Shown in pieces: positions 33,381-42,099 of a DNA stretch of 64,000 nt. Source of the stretch: Pseudomonadota bacterium (GTDB lineage: Bacteria; Myxococcota; Myxococcia; Myxococcales; Myxococcaceae). The stretch lies in NCBI GenBank assembly GCA_023423535.1, contig JAFAFL010000100.1:20900-84899 (forward strand). The letters run 5' to 3'. The translations under genes were made by a program, and so were the position numbers. The stretch's first letter is position 1, and every line of letters starts with the position of its first letter. Under the pieces are notes generated by a model that was given only the letters and a program-made list of their open reading frames with translations, ran no database searches and was not told the origin of the DNA.

Positions 33381-35891
33381 CTACGCGCTCCGCCGGCGCC
33401 GCACGCCCAGCCCCGCCAGCACCATCAGCGCGAGCGCGGCCGCGAAGCCATCCGTCGCGCCGCACCCGCAGCCGGCCTCGCCGATCTGCCCGCCCGCGTC
33501 GGTGCCGCCGCCGGGGATGGCCGGCACGCCCTCAGGCACCGTCACGCCCGCGTCCACGTCGATGGTCCCCGCGTCGGTTCCCGCGTCCGGCTTCGGAGGG
33601 CAGCTGAGCGCCTTCTGGAAGCTCCAGGACACGTTCTGCAGCGTCTCGCCTCCCTGACTCGCCGAGCCGATGGCGAAGTAGAGGTCCCCGCCGCACGGCA
33701 CGGCGAGCTGCACCGTCGCCGAGTAGTTGCCCTGCGCGCCGGTGAAGTTGGCGGTCACCTCCGCGTCGTTGGCGATCGTCGTCCCCGAGCGGGTGAACTC
33801 CACCGGGTCCCCGTTCCGCGCCATCAGCCTCGCGGCTACCTGCCCGCCGCCGAACGGGCTGCCTCCCTGAATCTGCGCATTGACCGTCAGGCTCCGCGCG
33901 CCCTCCGGCACGTGGATCTTGAACTGGTGCGGCCCCGGCACCACCTGGCCGTTCGCCAGCCCCGCCGCCTGAGTGCCGCCGATTCCGAAGTACCGACGCG
34001 GCTCGGTGACGCCAGTCACGTCGAGCACCTTCGAGCAGTTGCTCACCCCGCGCGCGACGAGGATCGCCTCCATCGCACCGGACGCGTTCGCCATCTGCGG
34101 AAACGCGTTCCCCACGTGCAGCACGATCGCCGCCGCCGCGCCCTCGAAGTCCGTCTTCGGGTTCATGGACACCAGCGCCGCGAAGATCGCCGCGTCGAAG
34201 GTGCGGCCCATGTCCGTGCCCTGGAAGAGTTCGCGCCGCGCCTCCCACAGCGCGCCGGTGAAGTGCTTGCTGTCCTGGTGGACCTCGCCCCACAGGACGT
34301 CCGGACACTTCTCGGTGTTGTCCGCATCGCGCAGCGCCGCCTCGCCGCCCGCCATGGCCATGCGCGGGCCCACGTACTCGCCGATGGTCGAGCGCTGGCC
34401 GAACGCCGCCGCGATGTAGTCGGCGATGCCCTCGTGCAGCGCGCCGCCCTCGTTGTTGCCCGAGCGCTTGTCGACGGTGAAGGACTCGAACTTCGCGGTG
34501 GAGTGGATGACGCCGTGACCGAACTCGTGCCAGAGCACCGGCGCGTCGTAGCCGAAGTCCGCCTGCGTCCCCTGGAACATCATCAGGGTGTCCACGTCGA
34601 GCGCGAGCTCGGGGATGAGCAGGCTCTGGAAGTTCTCGCGCGCCATGAAGGCCGCGTTGTCCATGCGCATGAGCCCGTTCGCGCGCGCGGTGCCGGTGGT
34701 GAAGTAGCTCGAGAACATCTCGTTCTGATCCGGAATGACGACGTTCACCCAGACTGCCGGCACCTTGCCGCGCGCCTCGTCGCGCATCTGGAAGGGCGGG
34801 ATGTTCTCACCCGGGAAGAGGGTGTTCGCGGACGTCGAGAGCCCGCGGATGAAGTCGTACACGCGGTTCACGTGCCAGAACGCGTGCGCCTCCACGAAGG
34901 GATCCGAGTCGCTCGGGTTCGCCTGGCTCGCCAGCTGGGCGCCTCCCGGCGAGTCGACCGGCGCGTACACGTAGTTGCCCGCCGGGTTGACGTTCTCGTC
35001 GTTCGTTGCGCGCTGCAGCCGGTCGCAGATCGCCACGTCGTACGGCACGAGCATCCCGCCGAAGTTCAGCTGGCCCTGCGCCCGCCGCTTCGCTGCACCC
35101 GGCGCGGTGGAGCACTCCTGGTTCGGGCAGCAGTTGTACGCGGTGACCTGTGACCCCTGGAGAAACCCGCCCTCCTGCATCGGGCTCAGCTTGTCGAGCA
35201 CCACGCGCGTCAGCGGGCTCACGCCTACGCCCGCGCCGAGGCCACCGGGGCTGAACTCATAGACGTCCGCCTCGGTGCCGGCGCGGAACGCACGGTTCTG
35301 CCGGAAGAGGATGCGCCCGTCCGCCGCGTCCACCGCCACGTACCAGTTGTCGCGCATGTCGAGCGTCGGCACCCACACGAGGTAGCCCGCGCGGACCTCG
35401 CTCCCCACCGGGAACATCCGCTTCACGGTGCCGCCGTACGGCTTCCCCGCGGAGGTGCGCATCGCCAGAGGGACGTCGCGGGCCGCCGCGTCGTGCGCCG
35501 CGTCCGCCGAGAGCGTCCAGGCCGTGGCCGCGCGCTCGTAGGGGGCGATGCCGGAGGAGACCATCACCACCCGCCGCATCCGGTCGATCGTCACCACCAC
35601 GCGCGAGGCGTTGACCTCCACGCCGCCCACTTCCTGCGCCATGTGGAACGAGGCGCCGAAGCGCGTTCCGAAAACCTGCGGCTCACCCAGCGTCGAGCCC
35701 TCCGGCAGCCCGAGCTCCGCCGCGCGGTCGAGCGCCCAGCGCCGCACCGACTCGCGCAGCGGAGAGGGGAGGGGCTGGCTGAGCACCCCGGCCTGCAGTG
35801 CGGGGCGCCCGTCCGGCGCGTCGATTCGGGTGACGAGCGTGGGCTCGAACGTCCCCAGCGCGAGCAGCGGGGCGACGATCAGGGCGAGCAT
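33381..35891 (-). CDS. M36-like (fungalysin-type) zinc metalloprotease with MYXO-CTERM tail
   Basis: An 836-residue secreted protein. The ATG at 35891 gives a hydrophobic signal peptide. An FTP/PepSY-like propeptide region (about 45-200) precedes the protease domain. The zinc site is H455-E-F-G-H459, with Glu487 in ALHEGIADY as the third ligand, the gluzincin arrangement of family M36. A beta-rich P-domain-like region follows, then an Asp/Ala/Gly-rich linker and a MYXO-CTERM tail (Gly-Cys-Gly-Cys, hydrophobic helix, RRRR). MYXO-CTERM proteins are sorted to the myxobacterial surface or outer membrane vesicles. A predatory or nutritional protease role is plausible. It diverges from the rhodanese-like gene. 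Confidence 0.9.
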   Translation of the reverse strand: MLALIVAPLLALGTFEPTLVTRIDAPDGRPALQAGVLSQPLPSPLRESVRRWALDRAAELGLPEGSTLGEPQVFGTRFGASFHMAQEVGGVEVNASRVVVTIDRMRRVVMVSSGIAPYERAATAWTLSADAAHDAAARDVPLAMRTSAGKPYGGTVKRMFPVGSEVRAGYLVWVPTLDMRDNWYVAVDAADGRILFRQNRAFRAGTEADVYEFSPGGLGAGVGVSPLTRVVLDKLSPMQEGGFLQGSQVTAYNCCPNQECSTAPGAAKRRAQGQLNFGGMLVPYDVAICDRLQRATNDENVNPAGNYVYAPVDSPGGAQLASQANPSDSDPFVEAHAFWHVNRVYDFIRGLSTSANTLFPGENIPPFQMRDEARGKVPAVWVNVVIPDQNEMFSSYFTTGTARANGLMRMDNAAFMARENFQSLLIPELALDVDTLMMFQGTQADFGYDAPVLWHEFGHGVIHSTAKFESFTVDKRSGNNEGGALHEGIADYIAAAFGQRSTIGEYVGPRMAMAGGEAALRDADNTEKCPDVLWGEVHQDSKHFTGALWEARRELFQGTDMGRTFDAAIFAALVSMNPKTDFEGAAAAIVLHVGNAFPQMANASGAMEAILVARGVSNCSKVLDVTGVTEPRRYFGIGGTQAAGLANGQVVPGPHQFKIHVPEGARSLTVNAQIQGGSPFGGGQVAARLMARNGDPVEFTRSGTTIANDAEVTANFTGAQGNYSATVQLAVPCGGDLYFAIGSASQGGETLQNVSWSFQKALSCPPKPDAGTDAGTIDVDAGVTVPEGVPAIPGGGTDAGGQIGEAGCGCGATDGFAAALALMVLAGLGVRRRRSA

Positions 35892-35983
35892 GCAGAGACC
35901 TCGGATGGTGAGCAGGCTTGAGGACGCGCACCGTAGCGGACTTCCTGCCGCCCGTGGAGGGTTGCCACCCATGGAGGCTCTGC

Positions 35984-36364
35984 ATGGACGTGATCTCCGG
36001 CCGGACGCTCTTGGCGCACCTGGGCGAGGACGAGGTGGTGGTGGTGGACTGCCGGACCGACGCCGAACGGGAGCGTCTGCCGGTGCAGATCCCCGGCGCC
36101 ATCCACATGAGCTGCGAGGAGATCCACGCCTCCCCGCTGGTGCTGCCCGACGACGAGCTCATCGTGCTCTACGACGCGGAGGGCGTGAGCCCCGGCTGCC
36201 GGCGAGCGGGGCGCATCCTCGAGCTGGCGGGACGCAGCGTGGCGCTCCTCGACGGCGGGCTGCGCGGCTGGCTCCAGCACGGCTATCCCACCGAGACCCG
36301 CGTCGTCCGCCACGGCGTCGAGTCCTTCAGCTTCGGCATCGAGATCATCTCCGACCCTCGCTGA
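35984..36364 (+). CDS. Rhodanese-like domain protein lacking the usual catalytic Cys
   Basis: A 126-residue single rhodanese domain: VVVVDCRTDAERERLPVQIPGAIHM at the start, and ALLDGGLRGWLQHGYP at the end, where rhodaneses have GG-x-x-x-W. In the active-site loop the Cys that normally follows I-V-x-Y is Asp64 (IVLYDAEG). A Cys occurs eight residues later (C72, GCRRA). It is therefore probably not a standard sulfurtransferase and may be a binding domain. GGAGG precedes the ATG at 35984 with good spacing. It precedes asd by 42 bp. Confidence 0.82.
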   Translation: MDVISGRTLLAHLGEDEVVVVDCRTDAERERLPVQIPGAIHMSCEEIHASPLVLPDDELIVLYDAEGVSPGCRRAGRILELAGRSVALLDGGLRGWLQHGYPTETRVVRHGVESFSFGIEIISDPR

Positions 36365-36406
36365 GCGGTTGTCCCCCGCGCGCCTGACCGTGTATGCCGC
36401 CGGGCC

Positions 36407-37513
36407 ATGCCGAAGGCGAAGAAGCGTGCGGTGATCATCGGGGCGACGGGCCTTGCCGGACAGCAGTTCATCGCCGCGCTGGCGGACCACCCCTGGATCG
36501 AGGTCGCCGGCGTCGCCGCCTCCGAGCGCTCCGCCGGCAAGACCTACGAAGCCGCCCTCCGCGCCCAGAACGGGATGCTCGCGTGGTTCGTGCCCCAGCC
36601 GCTGCCCGAGCGCATCGCCGCGCTCCCGGTCGTCGCCGGCAAGGACGTGCAGGGCGGTGACTACGACCTCGTCTTTTCCGCGGTGGAGGCGGACGTCGCC
36701 CGCGAGCTCGAGCCGAAGTTGGCGAAGGACGTGCCCGTCCTCAGCGCCGCCAGCGCCTTCCGCTACGACGACGACGTGCCGCTGCTCATCCCCCCGGTGA
36801 ACGCAGACCACGCGCCGCTTCTCGCCGAGCAGCAGCGCCGCCGCGGCAGGAAGGGCTTCATCGCCCCCATCCCCAACTGCACCACCACCGGCCTCGCGGT
36901 CACCCTCGCGCCGCTGAAGGAGCGCTTCGGCGTCAAGGCGGTGCTCATGACCTCGATGCAGGCGATGAGCGGCGCCGGCCGCAGCCCGGGCGTCATCGGC
37001 CTCGACATCCTCGACAACGTCATCCCCCACATCCCCAAGGAGGAGGGGAAGGTGGAGGTGGAGACGAAGAAGATCCTCGGCCACCTCAACGGCGCGCGGG
37101 CGGAGGCCTCCATCGTCCCGGACGGGATGAAGGTCTCCTGCACCTGCACCCGGGTGGCCGTGCTCGAGGGCCACACCGAGGCCGCCTACGTGGCGCTGGA
37201 GCGGCCCGCGAGCCCCGAGGAGGTCGCCGCCGCCATGCGCGAGTGGCGGGGCGCGGAGATCGCCCGCGGGCTGCCCTCGGCGCCCCCGCGCTGGATCGAG
37301 GTGCTCGACGACCCCTTCCGGCCCCAGCCCCGGCTCGACCGCGACACCCACGACGGCATGGCCACCACCGTGGGCCGCATCCGCGAGGACGGCGTGCTGG
37401 AGAACGGCGTGAAGTACGTGCTCGTCTCCCACAACACGAAGATGGGCGCCGCGAAGGGCGCGGTGCTCGTCGCCGAGCTGCTCATGGCGCAGGGCATCAT
37501 CCGCAGGGACTGA
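36407..37513 (+). CDS. asd: Aspartate-semialdehyde dehydrogenase (archaeal/fungal-type)
   Basis: A 368-residue enzyme that reduces aspartyl phosphate to aspartate semialdehyde for lysine, methionine, threonine and diaminopimelate synthesis. The cofactor fold begins VIIGATGLAGQQF. The active-site Cys is in PIPNCTTTGLA and the substrate loop is MQAMSGAGRSPG. These features, together with the length, point to the archaeal/fungal ASADH subgroup rather than the E. coli type. It is followed by an intrinsic terminator and fdxA. Confidence 0.92.
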   Translation: MPKAKKRAVIIGATGLAGQQFIAALADHPWIEVAGVAASERSAGKTYEAALRAQNGMLAWFVPQPLPERIAALPVVAGKDVQGGDYDLVFSAVEADVARELEPKLAKDVPVLSAASAFRYDDDVPLLIPPVNADHAPLLAEQQRRRGRKGFIAPIPNCTTTGLAVTLAPLKERFGVKAVLMTSMQAMSGAGRSPGVIGLDILDNVIPHIPKEEGKVEVETKKILGHLNGARAEASIVPDGMKVSCTCTRVAVLEGHTEAAYVALERPASPEEVAAAMREWRGAEIARGLPSAPPRWIEVLDDPFRPQPRLDRDTHDGMATTVGRIREDGVLENGVKYVLVSHNTKMGAAKGAVLVAELLMAQGIIRRD

Positions 37514-37518
37514 TTTTT

Positions 37519-37540
37519 CCGCTCGACGGGCGGCCTTTTT
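37519..37540 (+). terminator. Intrinsic terminator between asd and fdxA
   Basis: Stem CCGCTC/GGGCGG (37519-37524, 37528-37533) with a 3-base loop is followed by CC and five T. It lies 6 bp after the asd stop. This is the clearest factor-independent terminator I found in the window, and it indicates that fdxA has its own promoter. Confidence 0.55.
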
Positions 37541-37591
37541 GGCTAGTAATGCCGCGCCCGACCCACCCCGGCCTTCAGAGGAAGATCGATC

Positions 37592-37930
37592 ATGGCGTAC
37601 GTCGTTGCCGAGCCCTGCATCAAGTGCAAGTACACGGACTGCGTGGAGGTCTGCCCGGTCAACTGCTTCTACGAGGGGGCCAACTTCCTCGTCATCCACC
37701 CGGATGAGTGCATTGACTGCGGCGCCTGCGAGCCCGTGTGCCCGACGAAGGCGATCTTCCCCGAGAGCGACCTGCCCGCCGAGTGGAACGAGTACAAGGC
37801 GCTCAACGCCGACTTCTCCACCAAGTGGCCGAACATCGCGGAGAAGAAGGAAGCCCTCCCCACCGCGGAGGACTACAAGGACAAGAAGGGCAAGCGCGGC
37901 GAGCTCGACCCGTCCGCGGGCGGCCGCTAG
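37592..37930 (+). CDS. fdxA: 7Fe ferredoxin
   Basis: A 112-residue FdxA-type ferredoxin carrying a [3Fe-4S] and a [4Fe-4S] cluster for electron transfer in the cytoplasm. Cys ligands are in EPCIKCKYTDCVEVCPVNCFYEG and ECIDCGACEPVCPTKAIF, with the altered first cluster motif of 7Fe proteins. The C-terminal 45 residues (WNEYKALNADFSTKWP) are the standard FdxA extension. A GAGGAAG ribosome site precedes the ATG. The physiological partner is unknown. Confidence 0.95.
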   Translation: MAYVVAEPCIKCKYTDCVEVCPVNCFYEGANFLVIHPDECIDCGACEPVCPTKAIFPESDLPAEWNEYKALNADFSTKWPNIAEKKEALPTAEDYKDKKGKRGELDPSAGGR

Positions 37931-37956
37931 TTCTCCCCGAGCCGCAGCCATGAGGG

Positions 37957-38781
37957 TCAGCCCACCGCGAGTCGGCTGACCTTCAGGCCGCGCGCCCGCA
38001 GCTCCTCTCCGATCCGGGCGACGTCCTCCGGCGATGGCGGGCCCTTACGGCCCGTCAGCCGGAGCGCCACCTCGTTCGGCCCGGTCCGTTCCACCTCCAC
38101 CCGCGCGTCGATGCCGCCGCCCACCGTCAGGGCGAGCGCCGGCCGCTGTGACTTCACGAAGAGCTCGATCCGCTCCACCAGCGCGACCGCCGCCTGGGCC
38201 CGCGCCTCGCCGTTGGCTGCGCCGGACTCGACCTTCGCCGCGCTCCCGTCGCCGGAACGCCCGCCGCCTCCCGAGTCCGCGCCTCCCGCCTGCCCGACGC
38301 GTGCGCCTCCAGGCGAGCCCTCCGAAGTGGCGGGGCCCGCCCGCGGCTCCGCGGAAGGCCCGGCGCGCGCGCCCTCCGCTGAGAACTCGGCGGCGAGGTC
38401 CTTCGCGATCAGCTCCAGCACCCGGACCTGGGACCGGTGCTCGCCCTGGACGAGTCCGTCCTGACGGACCGTCTGCAGGCGTGAGGCGTCCACGTGCATG
38501 CCGGCGCGCGCCTCACCGAGCCGCTCCACCGAGGCGGGCGCGGACGCGAGCGAGGCCGCGGTGACCTGCGGCGCCCCGACGGTTCGCTGGAGCCCGGGAG
38601 GAGTGAGGCCCGGCGCTTTTCCGGTGAGCGGCGGCGCTCGAAGGGGCGGGCCGGTGCGTTTGGGCGCAGGGGGCGAGGGCGCTCGGCGGAGAACCTCCCG
38701 GAAGTCCTCACGGGGGCGCTCTCGGGAGGACGCGGCGGTGCGTTCGGCCTCTCGGACCTTGAAGGAATCGTCGGCGGACAT
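37957..38781 (-). CDS. Hypothetical protein, disordered with conserved C-terminal domain
   Basis: A 274-residue protein. Residues 1-190 are Arg/Pro/Ala/Gly-rich and largely disordered apart from one helix near 90-130 (RLQTVRQDGLVQGEHRSQVRVLELIAKDLAAEF). The last 75 residues form a compact alpha/beta unit: VERIELFVKSQRPALALTVGG, then VALRLTGRKGPPSPEDVARIGEELRARGLKVSRLAV. That tail weakly recalls the C-terminal domain of type III secretion/flagellar hook-length proteins (FliK/HrpP), but no secretion genes are nearby, so I do not assign it. No signal peptide. It is followed upstream by another hypothetical gene on the same strand. Confidence 0.6.
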   Translation of the reverse strand: MSADDSFKVREAERTAASSRERPREDFREVLRRAPSPPAPKRTGPPLRAPPLTGKAPGLTPPGLQRTVGAPQVTAASLASAPASVERLGEARAGMHVDASRLQTVRQDGLVQGEHRSQVRVLELIAKDLAAEFSAEGARAGPSAEPRAGPATSEGSPGGARVGQAGGADSGGGGRSGDGSAAKVESGAANGEARAQAAVALVERIELFVKSQRPALALTVGGGIDARVEVERTGPNEVALRLTGRKGPPSPEDVARIGEELRARGLKVSRLAVG

Positions 38782-38893
38782 GACCTGCTCGCCCGAGCAG
38801 GTGTCGTGCCGCGCGTAACTGCCGGAAAAGACTGGTCGAACTCTCTGCGGACCCGTCCGCGAAGCGAGACCGACCGTCGAGAAACGAGACGCC

Positions 38894-40003
38894 CTACCGC
38901 TTCTGGGGCGCCGGCTGTCCCGGACGCTGGCCGAACCCGCCCGGCTGAACGGGGGCGGTGCCGGTGAGGTCGTTCACCGCCAGCGAGCACTGCGCGACCG
39001 CGTTCGGATCGGCGATGACGGCGCCCTGCGACCAGTCGCGGTCCTCGAAGAGCAGCGCGTCCCGGAGCTCGAGCTTCTTGAGGTCGTCGCTCATCTCCCA
39101 GAACCGCCCGCGCACGAGCATCCGCTTGCCGCGCGGGAGCTTCTTCAGATCGACGTACTGGGTCTCCGACAGCCGCGCCTCGATCACCGTGGGCGGCTCG
39201 CGCTTGCCCTTCCCGAAGAGCTGCAACTGCGTCTCGTCGTAGGCAGGCTCGGGAACCTCGAGCCGCGCCACCAGATAGGTCGGTTCGGGCTCGGCCGGCA
39301 CGCCTTTGCCCTTCTTCTTCCCCTTCGCGGGCTTCACCGGCGCGGGCGGCCCCACGTCGACGAGCCGCAGCCCGCCCCAGGCCACCTCGCGGTCGAGGTA
39401 TCCGTCGCGGAAGGCCACCAGCGCGTTGTCGCGCGCCGCCGAGTTCGCGCGCAGCAGCTCCAGCTCGTACTGCTGCCGCAGCGCGGGGAGGGTGAAGAAG
39501 TAGCTCTCCACCGGCCGCACGCCCTCGGCGAGGAAGCGCAGCTTGCCCATGTCGATGATCATCACCCGCGCGTTGACCGCGTTGGCCATCTGCAGCCAGG
39601 CCTCGGGGAGCTTCCGGTCGATCATCACCCTGCGCACCATGGCGACGAAGTAGGCGTTGCCGGGGAAGCGCGCGTTGGAGAGCTGCCCGTTCATCGCGGC
39701 CACCAGCGTGGGGTCGAGAAAGAAGTTCTCGTCGCGCCGGTGGAAGGTGGGCGCCGCCTCTCCGAGCAGCGTGAACAGCCCGCCGAGGAGCTGCACGCAG
39801 CCGGGCTCGTTCGTCCCTTCGCTCAGCGCCTTCGCCAGCTTCGTCTTCGCGAAGCGCTTGTCGAGATCCTCCTCGCGGAAGACCACCGGCTTCTCCGAGT
39901 TGCCGAAGAACACGTCCGCCTGCGCGAGGGCAGCGGGCGGTGCGAGGAGGGCGCCGGTGAGGGCGAAGGTCCGAAGCGAGCGGGCGGCGGCCGTCATGCG
40001 CAT
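38894..40003 (-). CDS. Hypothetical secreted protein
   Basis: A 369-residue protein with a clear Sec signal peptide (MRMTAAARS, a hydrophobic core and ALA before Gln). The mature part is alpha/beta, with one Cys in the N-terminal region and one near the C-terminus. A Lys/Gly-rich low-complexity insert (PAKGKKKGKG) lies near residue 235, and the C-terminus is rich in Pro/Gln/Gly. A segment reading LPRGKRMLVRGRFWEMSDDLKKLELRDALLFEDRDW resembles an OB-like nucleic-acid or ligand fold only superficially. I do not recognise the family. The ATG could be at 40003 or at the third codon. Confidence 0.65.
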   Translation of the reverse strand: MRMTAAARSLRTFALTGALLAPPAALAQADVFFGNSEKPVVFREEDLDKRFAKTKLAKALSEGTNEPGCVQLLGGLFTLLGEAAPTFHRRDENFFLDPTLVAAMNGQLSNARFPGNAYFVAMVRRVMIDRKLPEAWLQMANAVNARVMIIDMGKLRFLAEGVRPVESYFFTLPALRQQYELELLRANSAARDNALVAFRDGYLDREVAWGGLRLVDVGPPAPVKPAKGKKKGKGVPAEPEPTYLVARLEVPEPAYDETQLQLFGKGKREPPTVIEARLSETQYVDLKKLPRGKRMLVRGRFWEMSDDLKKLELRDALLFEDRDWSQGAVIADPNAVAQCSLAVNDLTGTAPVQPGGFGQRPGQPAPQKR

Positions 40004-40045
40004 GCGGCCTCGACTCTACCACCTCCGCCGTATTCACCCGCCCCC

Positions 40046-40942
40046 TCAGCGCAGGGGCACGCGCCGCATGAGCTCCGCCAGCGACGCATAGATCCCACGC
40101 CGCGGATCTCCTGCCCGGAAGTAGAGCCGGAAGTGGTCGTCATGCGGCTTCACGCGAGGCAGCAGCGGCACGAGCCGCTTCGCCGCGAGCTCTCCCTTCA
40201 CGAGGTACCGGGGCAGCACCGCCACGCCCTCTCCGGCGAGCACGAGGTGCAGCACCGCCGCGGTGGTTCCCATGTGCAGCACGCGCCGGAAGGGCAGTGA
40301 GCTTCCACCCACCGCATCGCGCCAGTAGGCGAACAGCGGCAGCTCCGCGTGGATGTCCACCAGCGTGTGCCGCGCCGCGTCCTCCGCTCTCCGAAGCGGC
40401 GCCTTCGCGAGGAGCTTCGGGCTCCCCACCAGCACGTACTGCTCGGGGTGCAGCCGCTCCGAATCGATGCGCGGATCGTGCACCCGCATCGACCCGATGG
40501 CGCAGTGCACCTCCAGCGTGCGCACGCGGATGAGCAGGTCCGTGCCCGAGCCGAAGTAGAGGTGGAAGGTCACGTTCGGATGTGCCGCGCGCAGCCGCGG
40601 GAGCATGGGAAGGACCCACGACATCCCCAGCTCGTGACGGGTCCCCAGCACGAGCTCCATCGGCGGAGGGGCGAGCTCTCCTCGGGCGGCGCGCACGCAG
40701 CCCTCCGCGGACTCCAGCGTGGCGCGGGCCTGGGGCAGCAGCGCGAAGCCCGCGTCGGTCAGCGCGCAGTGCCGGCTGTTGCGTTCGAAGAGCGGCGCCC
40801 CGACGAGCTCCTCCAGCTGCCTTATCCGCTGCCCCAGCGCCGCAGGCGTGAGCGCCACCACCTTCGCCGCGGCGCGGAAGTTGAGCAGGCGCGCCGCCTC
40901 CACGAAGCAGCGCAGCGAGTCGATGGGCGGGAGCGTGTTCAT
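40046..40942 (-). CDS. LysR-family transcriptional regulator
   Basis: A 298-residue regulator. The N-terminal winged helix-turn-helix has LPPIDSLRCFVEAARLLNFRAAAKVVALTPAALGQRIRQLEELVGAPLFER, the GcvA/AmpR-like form. A periplasmic-binding-protein-like effector domain follows (about 95-298). It diverges from the intradiol dioxygenase gene, and a perfect palindrome lies just before its start. By the usual LysR logic it should control the divergent gene in response to a small aromatic or related ligand, and repress itself. The ATG at 40942 was chosen over an upstream Met because the family starts there. Confidence 0.93.
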   Translation of the reverse strand: MNTLPPIDSLRCFVEAARLLNFRAAAKVVALTPAALGQRIRQLEELVGAPLFERNSRHCALTDAGFALLPQARATLESAEGCVRAARGELAPPPMELVLGTRHELGMSWVLPMLPRLRAAHPNVTFHLYFGSGTDLLIRVRTLEVHCAIGSMRVHDPRIDSERLHPEQYVLVGSPKLLAKAPLRRAEDAARHTLVDIHAELPLFAYWRDAVGGSSLPFRRVLHMGTTAAVLHLVLAGEGVAVLPRYLVKGELAAKRLVPLLPRVKPHDDHFRLYFRAGDPRRGIYASLAELMRRVPLR

Positions 40943-40960
40943 GGGCCCGCGACTGTACAA

Positions 40961-40979
40961 CGTAAAGGAACGCTTTACG
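40961..40979. promoter_or_regulatory. Candidate LysR operator palindrome
   Basis: CGTAAAG (40961-40967) and CTTTACG (40973-40979) form a perfect 7-bp inverted repeat around a 5-bp spacer, 18 bp before the regulator start and about 100 bp before the dioxygenase. Its position and symmetry fit a LysR dimer site; the spacing is not the strict T-N11-A box. Confidence 0.55.
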
Positions 40980-41082
40980 CGACGGGCAAAATCAAATCGA
41001 TTCTCTTTACCTGCACCGCCATGGCCCGATGCCCTCCGTCCGGATCGGGGAACGACCCCGACCGCACTGAAGGAGCTGACAC

Positions 41083-41811
41083 ATGGCGAAGCGGCTGGAG
41101 ACGACGCGGCGGAGGTTCCTCGGGCAGACGGCGCTGGGCGCGGGCGCGCTGCTGGTGGGCGTGGCGTGCGGCGCGGGCGCGGTGCCGGAACTCGACGGAG
41201 GAATGCTCCCGGTGCAGCCGGAGGACGCGGGAAGCGAGCCCGACGCGGGCGTGCAGGAGAACGACGCGGGTACCGATGCGGGGATCGAAGCCGACGCCGG
41301 CGTGACGCCCTCCTGCGAGGAGACGGAGGACAACATCCTCGGGCCGTTCTACCGGCCCGGTGCGCCGATGCGGAACGTGCTCGCGGACGCCTCGGACGGC
41401 GAGGTGCTGATCATCTCCGGGCTCGTCAGCGGGCTCTCTCGCGCGGGCGCCTGCGTTCCGCTGGAGGGCGCGCTGCTCGACGTGTGGCAGGCGGACGCGG
41501 ACGGCGCGTACGACAACACCTCAGCGGCCTTCCGGTTCCGCGGGCAGCTGCGCACCGGTGCGCAGGGCTTCTACGAGCTGCAGACGATCCTCCCCGGCCG
41601 CTACCTCAACGGCCCCGAGTTCCGGCCGCGTCACATCCACTTCCGGATCAGCGCGCCCGGTCACCGCCTGCTCACCACCCAGCTCTACTTCGCGGACGAC
41701 CCGTTCCTCGACTCGGATCCCTTCGTGCACCCGAAGCTCGTGGTGCCGCTGCAGCCCGCGTTCGACGCGGACCACAGGGCGTACTGGGACATCGTGCTCG
41801 GCGCGGTGTGA
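41083..41811 (+). CDS. Exported intradiol ring-cleavage dioxygenase (Tat-type signal, predicted lipoprotein)
   Basis: A 242-residue protein. The N-terminus has a twin-Arg signal (TTRRRFLGQ) and a possible lipobox (GVAC, C29), so it should be folded in the cytoplasm and exported. An Asp/Ala/Gly linker (about 45-75) resembles other myxobacterial surface proteins. The catalytic domain follows, with DNILGPFYRPG, PLEGALLDVWQADADGAYDN (first Fe-Tyr), PGRYLNGPEFRPRHIHFRI (second Tyr and the two His). That is the non-haem Fe(III) set of catechol and protocatechuate dioxygenases. GGAG precedes the ATG. It is probably regulated by the divergent LysR gene. The ring substrate is unknown. Confidence 0.88.
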   Translation: MAKRLETTRRRFLGQTALGAGALLVGVACGAGAVPELDGGMLPVQPEDAGSEPDAGVQENDAGTDAGIEADAGVTPSCEETEDNILGPFYRPGAPMRNVLADASDGEVLIISGLVSGLSRAGACVPLEGALLDVWQADADGAYDNTSAAFRFRGQLRTGAQGFYELQTILPGRYLNGPEFRPRHIHFRISAPGHRLLTTQLYFADDPFLDSDPFVHPKLVVPLQPAFDADHRAYWDIVLGAV

Positions 41812-41832
41812 CCCGGGCACGACGTCCTCGCG

Positions 41833-42099
41833 CTACGTGTCGAGGCTGGACGACTCGACCTGGTACACGACGCGGTAGCGCTTGCCGTCGCGCGTGTACG
41901 TCTCGATGAGCTGCTTTCCATCCGCCGAGCGAAGGAGCTGGTACCCGGTGTCCTGACTCGACCCCTCTTCGCCGAGCGTGGCGGGCGCGGGGATGGCGGG
42001 CTGCGTCGGAACCTCGCAGTCGGGCACACCGTCACACCCCGAGAGCGCGCAGACGCCGAACAGCGCGGCGGCGGAAACGGCGCGGAACAGGCGGCTCAT
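41833..42099 (-). CDS. Small hypothetical lipoprotein
   Basis: An 88-residue predicted lipoprotein: MSRLFRAVSAA, a hydrophobic core and lipobox LSGC, then a short Pro-rich region and a beta-rich tail (GYQLLRSADGKQLIETYTRDGKRYRVVYQVES). No known family was recognised. Its ATG overlaps the stop of the preceding 94-residue secreted protein (ATGA), so the pair is translated together and may work together at the outer membrane. Confidence 0.7.
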   Translation of the reverse strand: MSRLFRAVSAAALFGVCALSGCDGVPDCEVPTQPAIPAPATLGEEGSSQDTGYQLLRSADGKQLIETYTRDGKRYRVVYQVESSSLDT

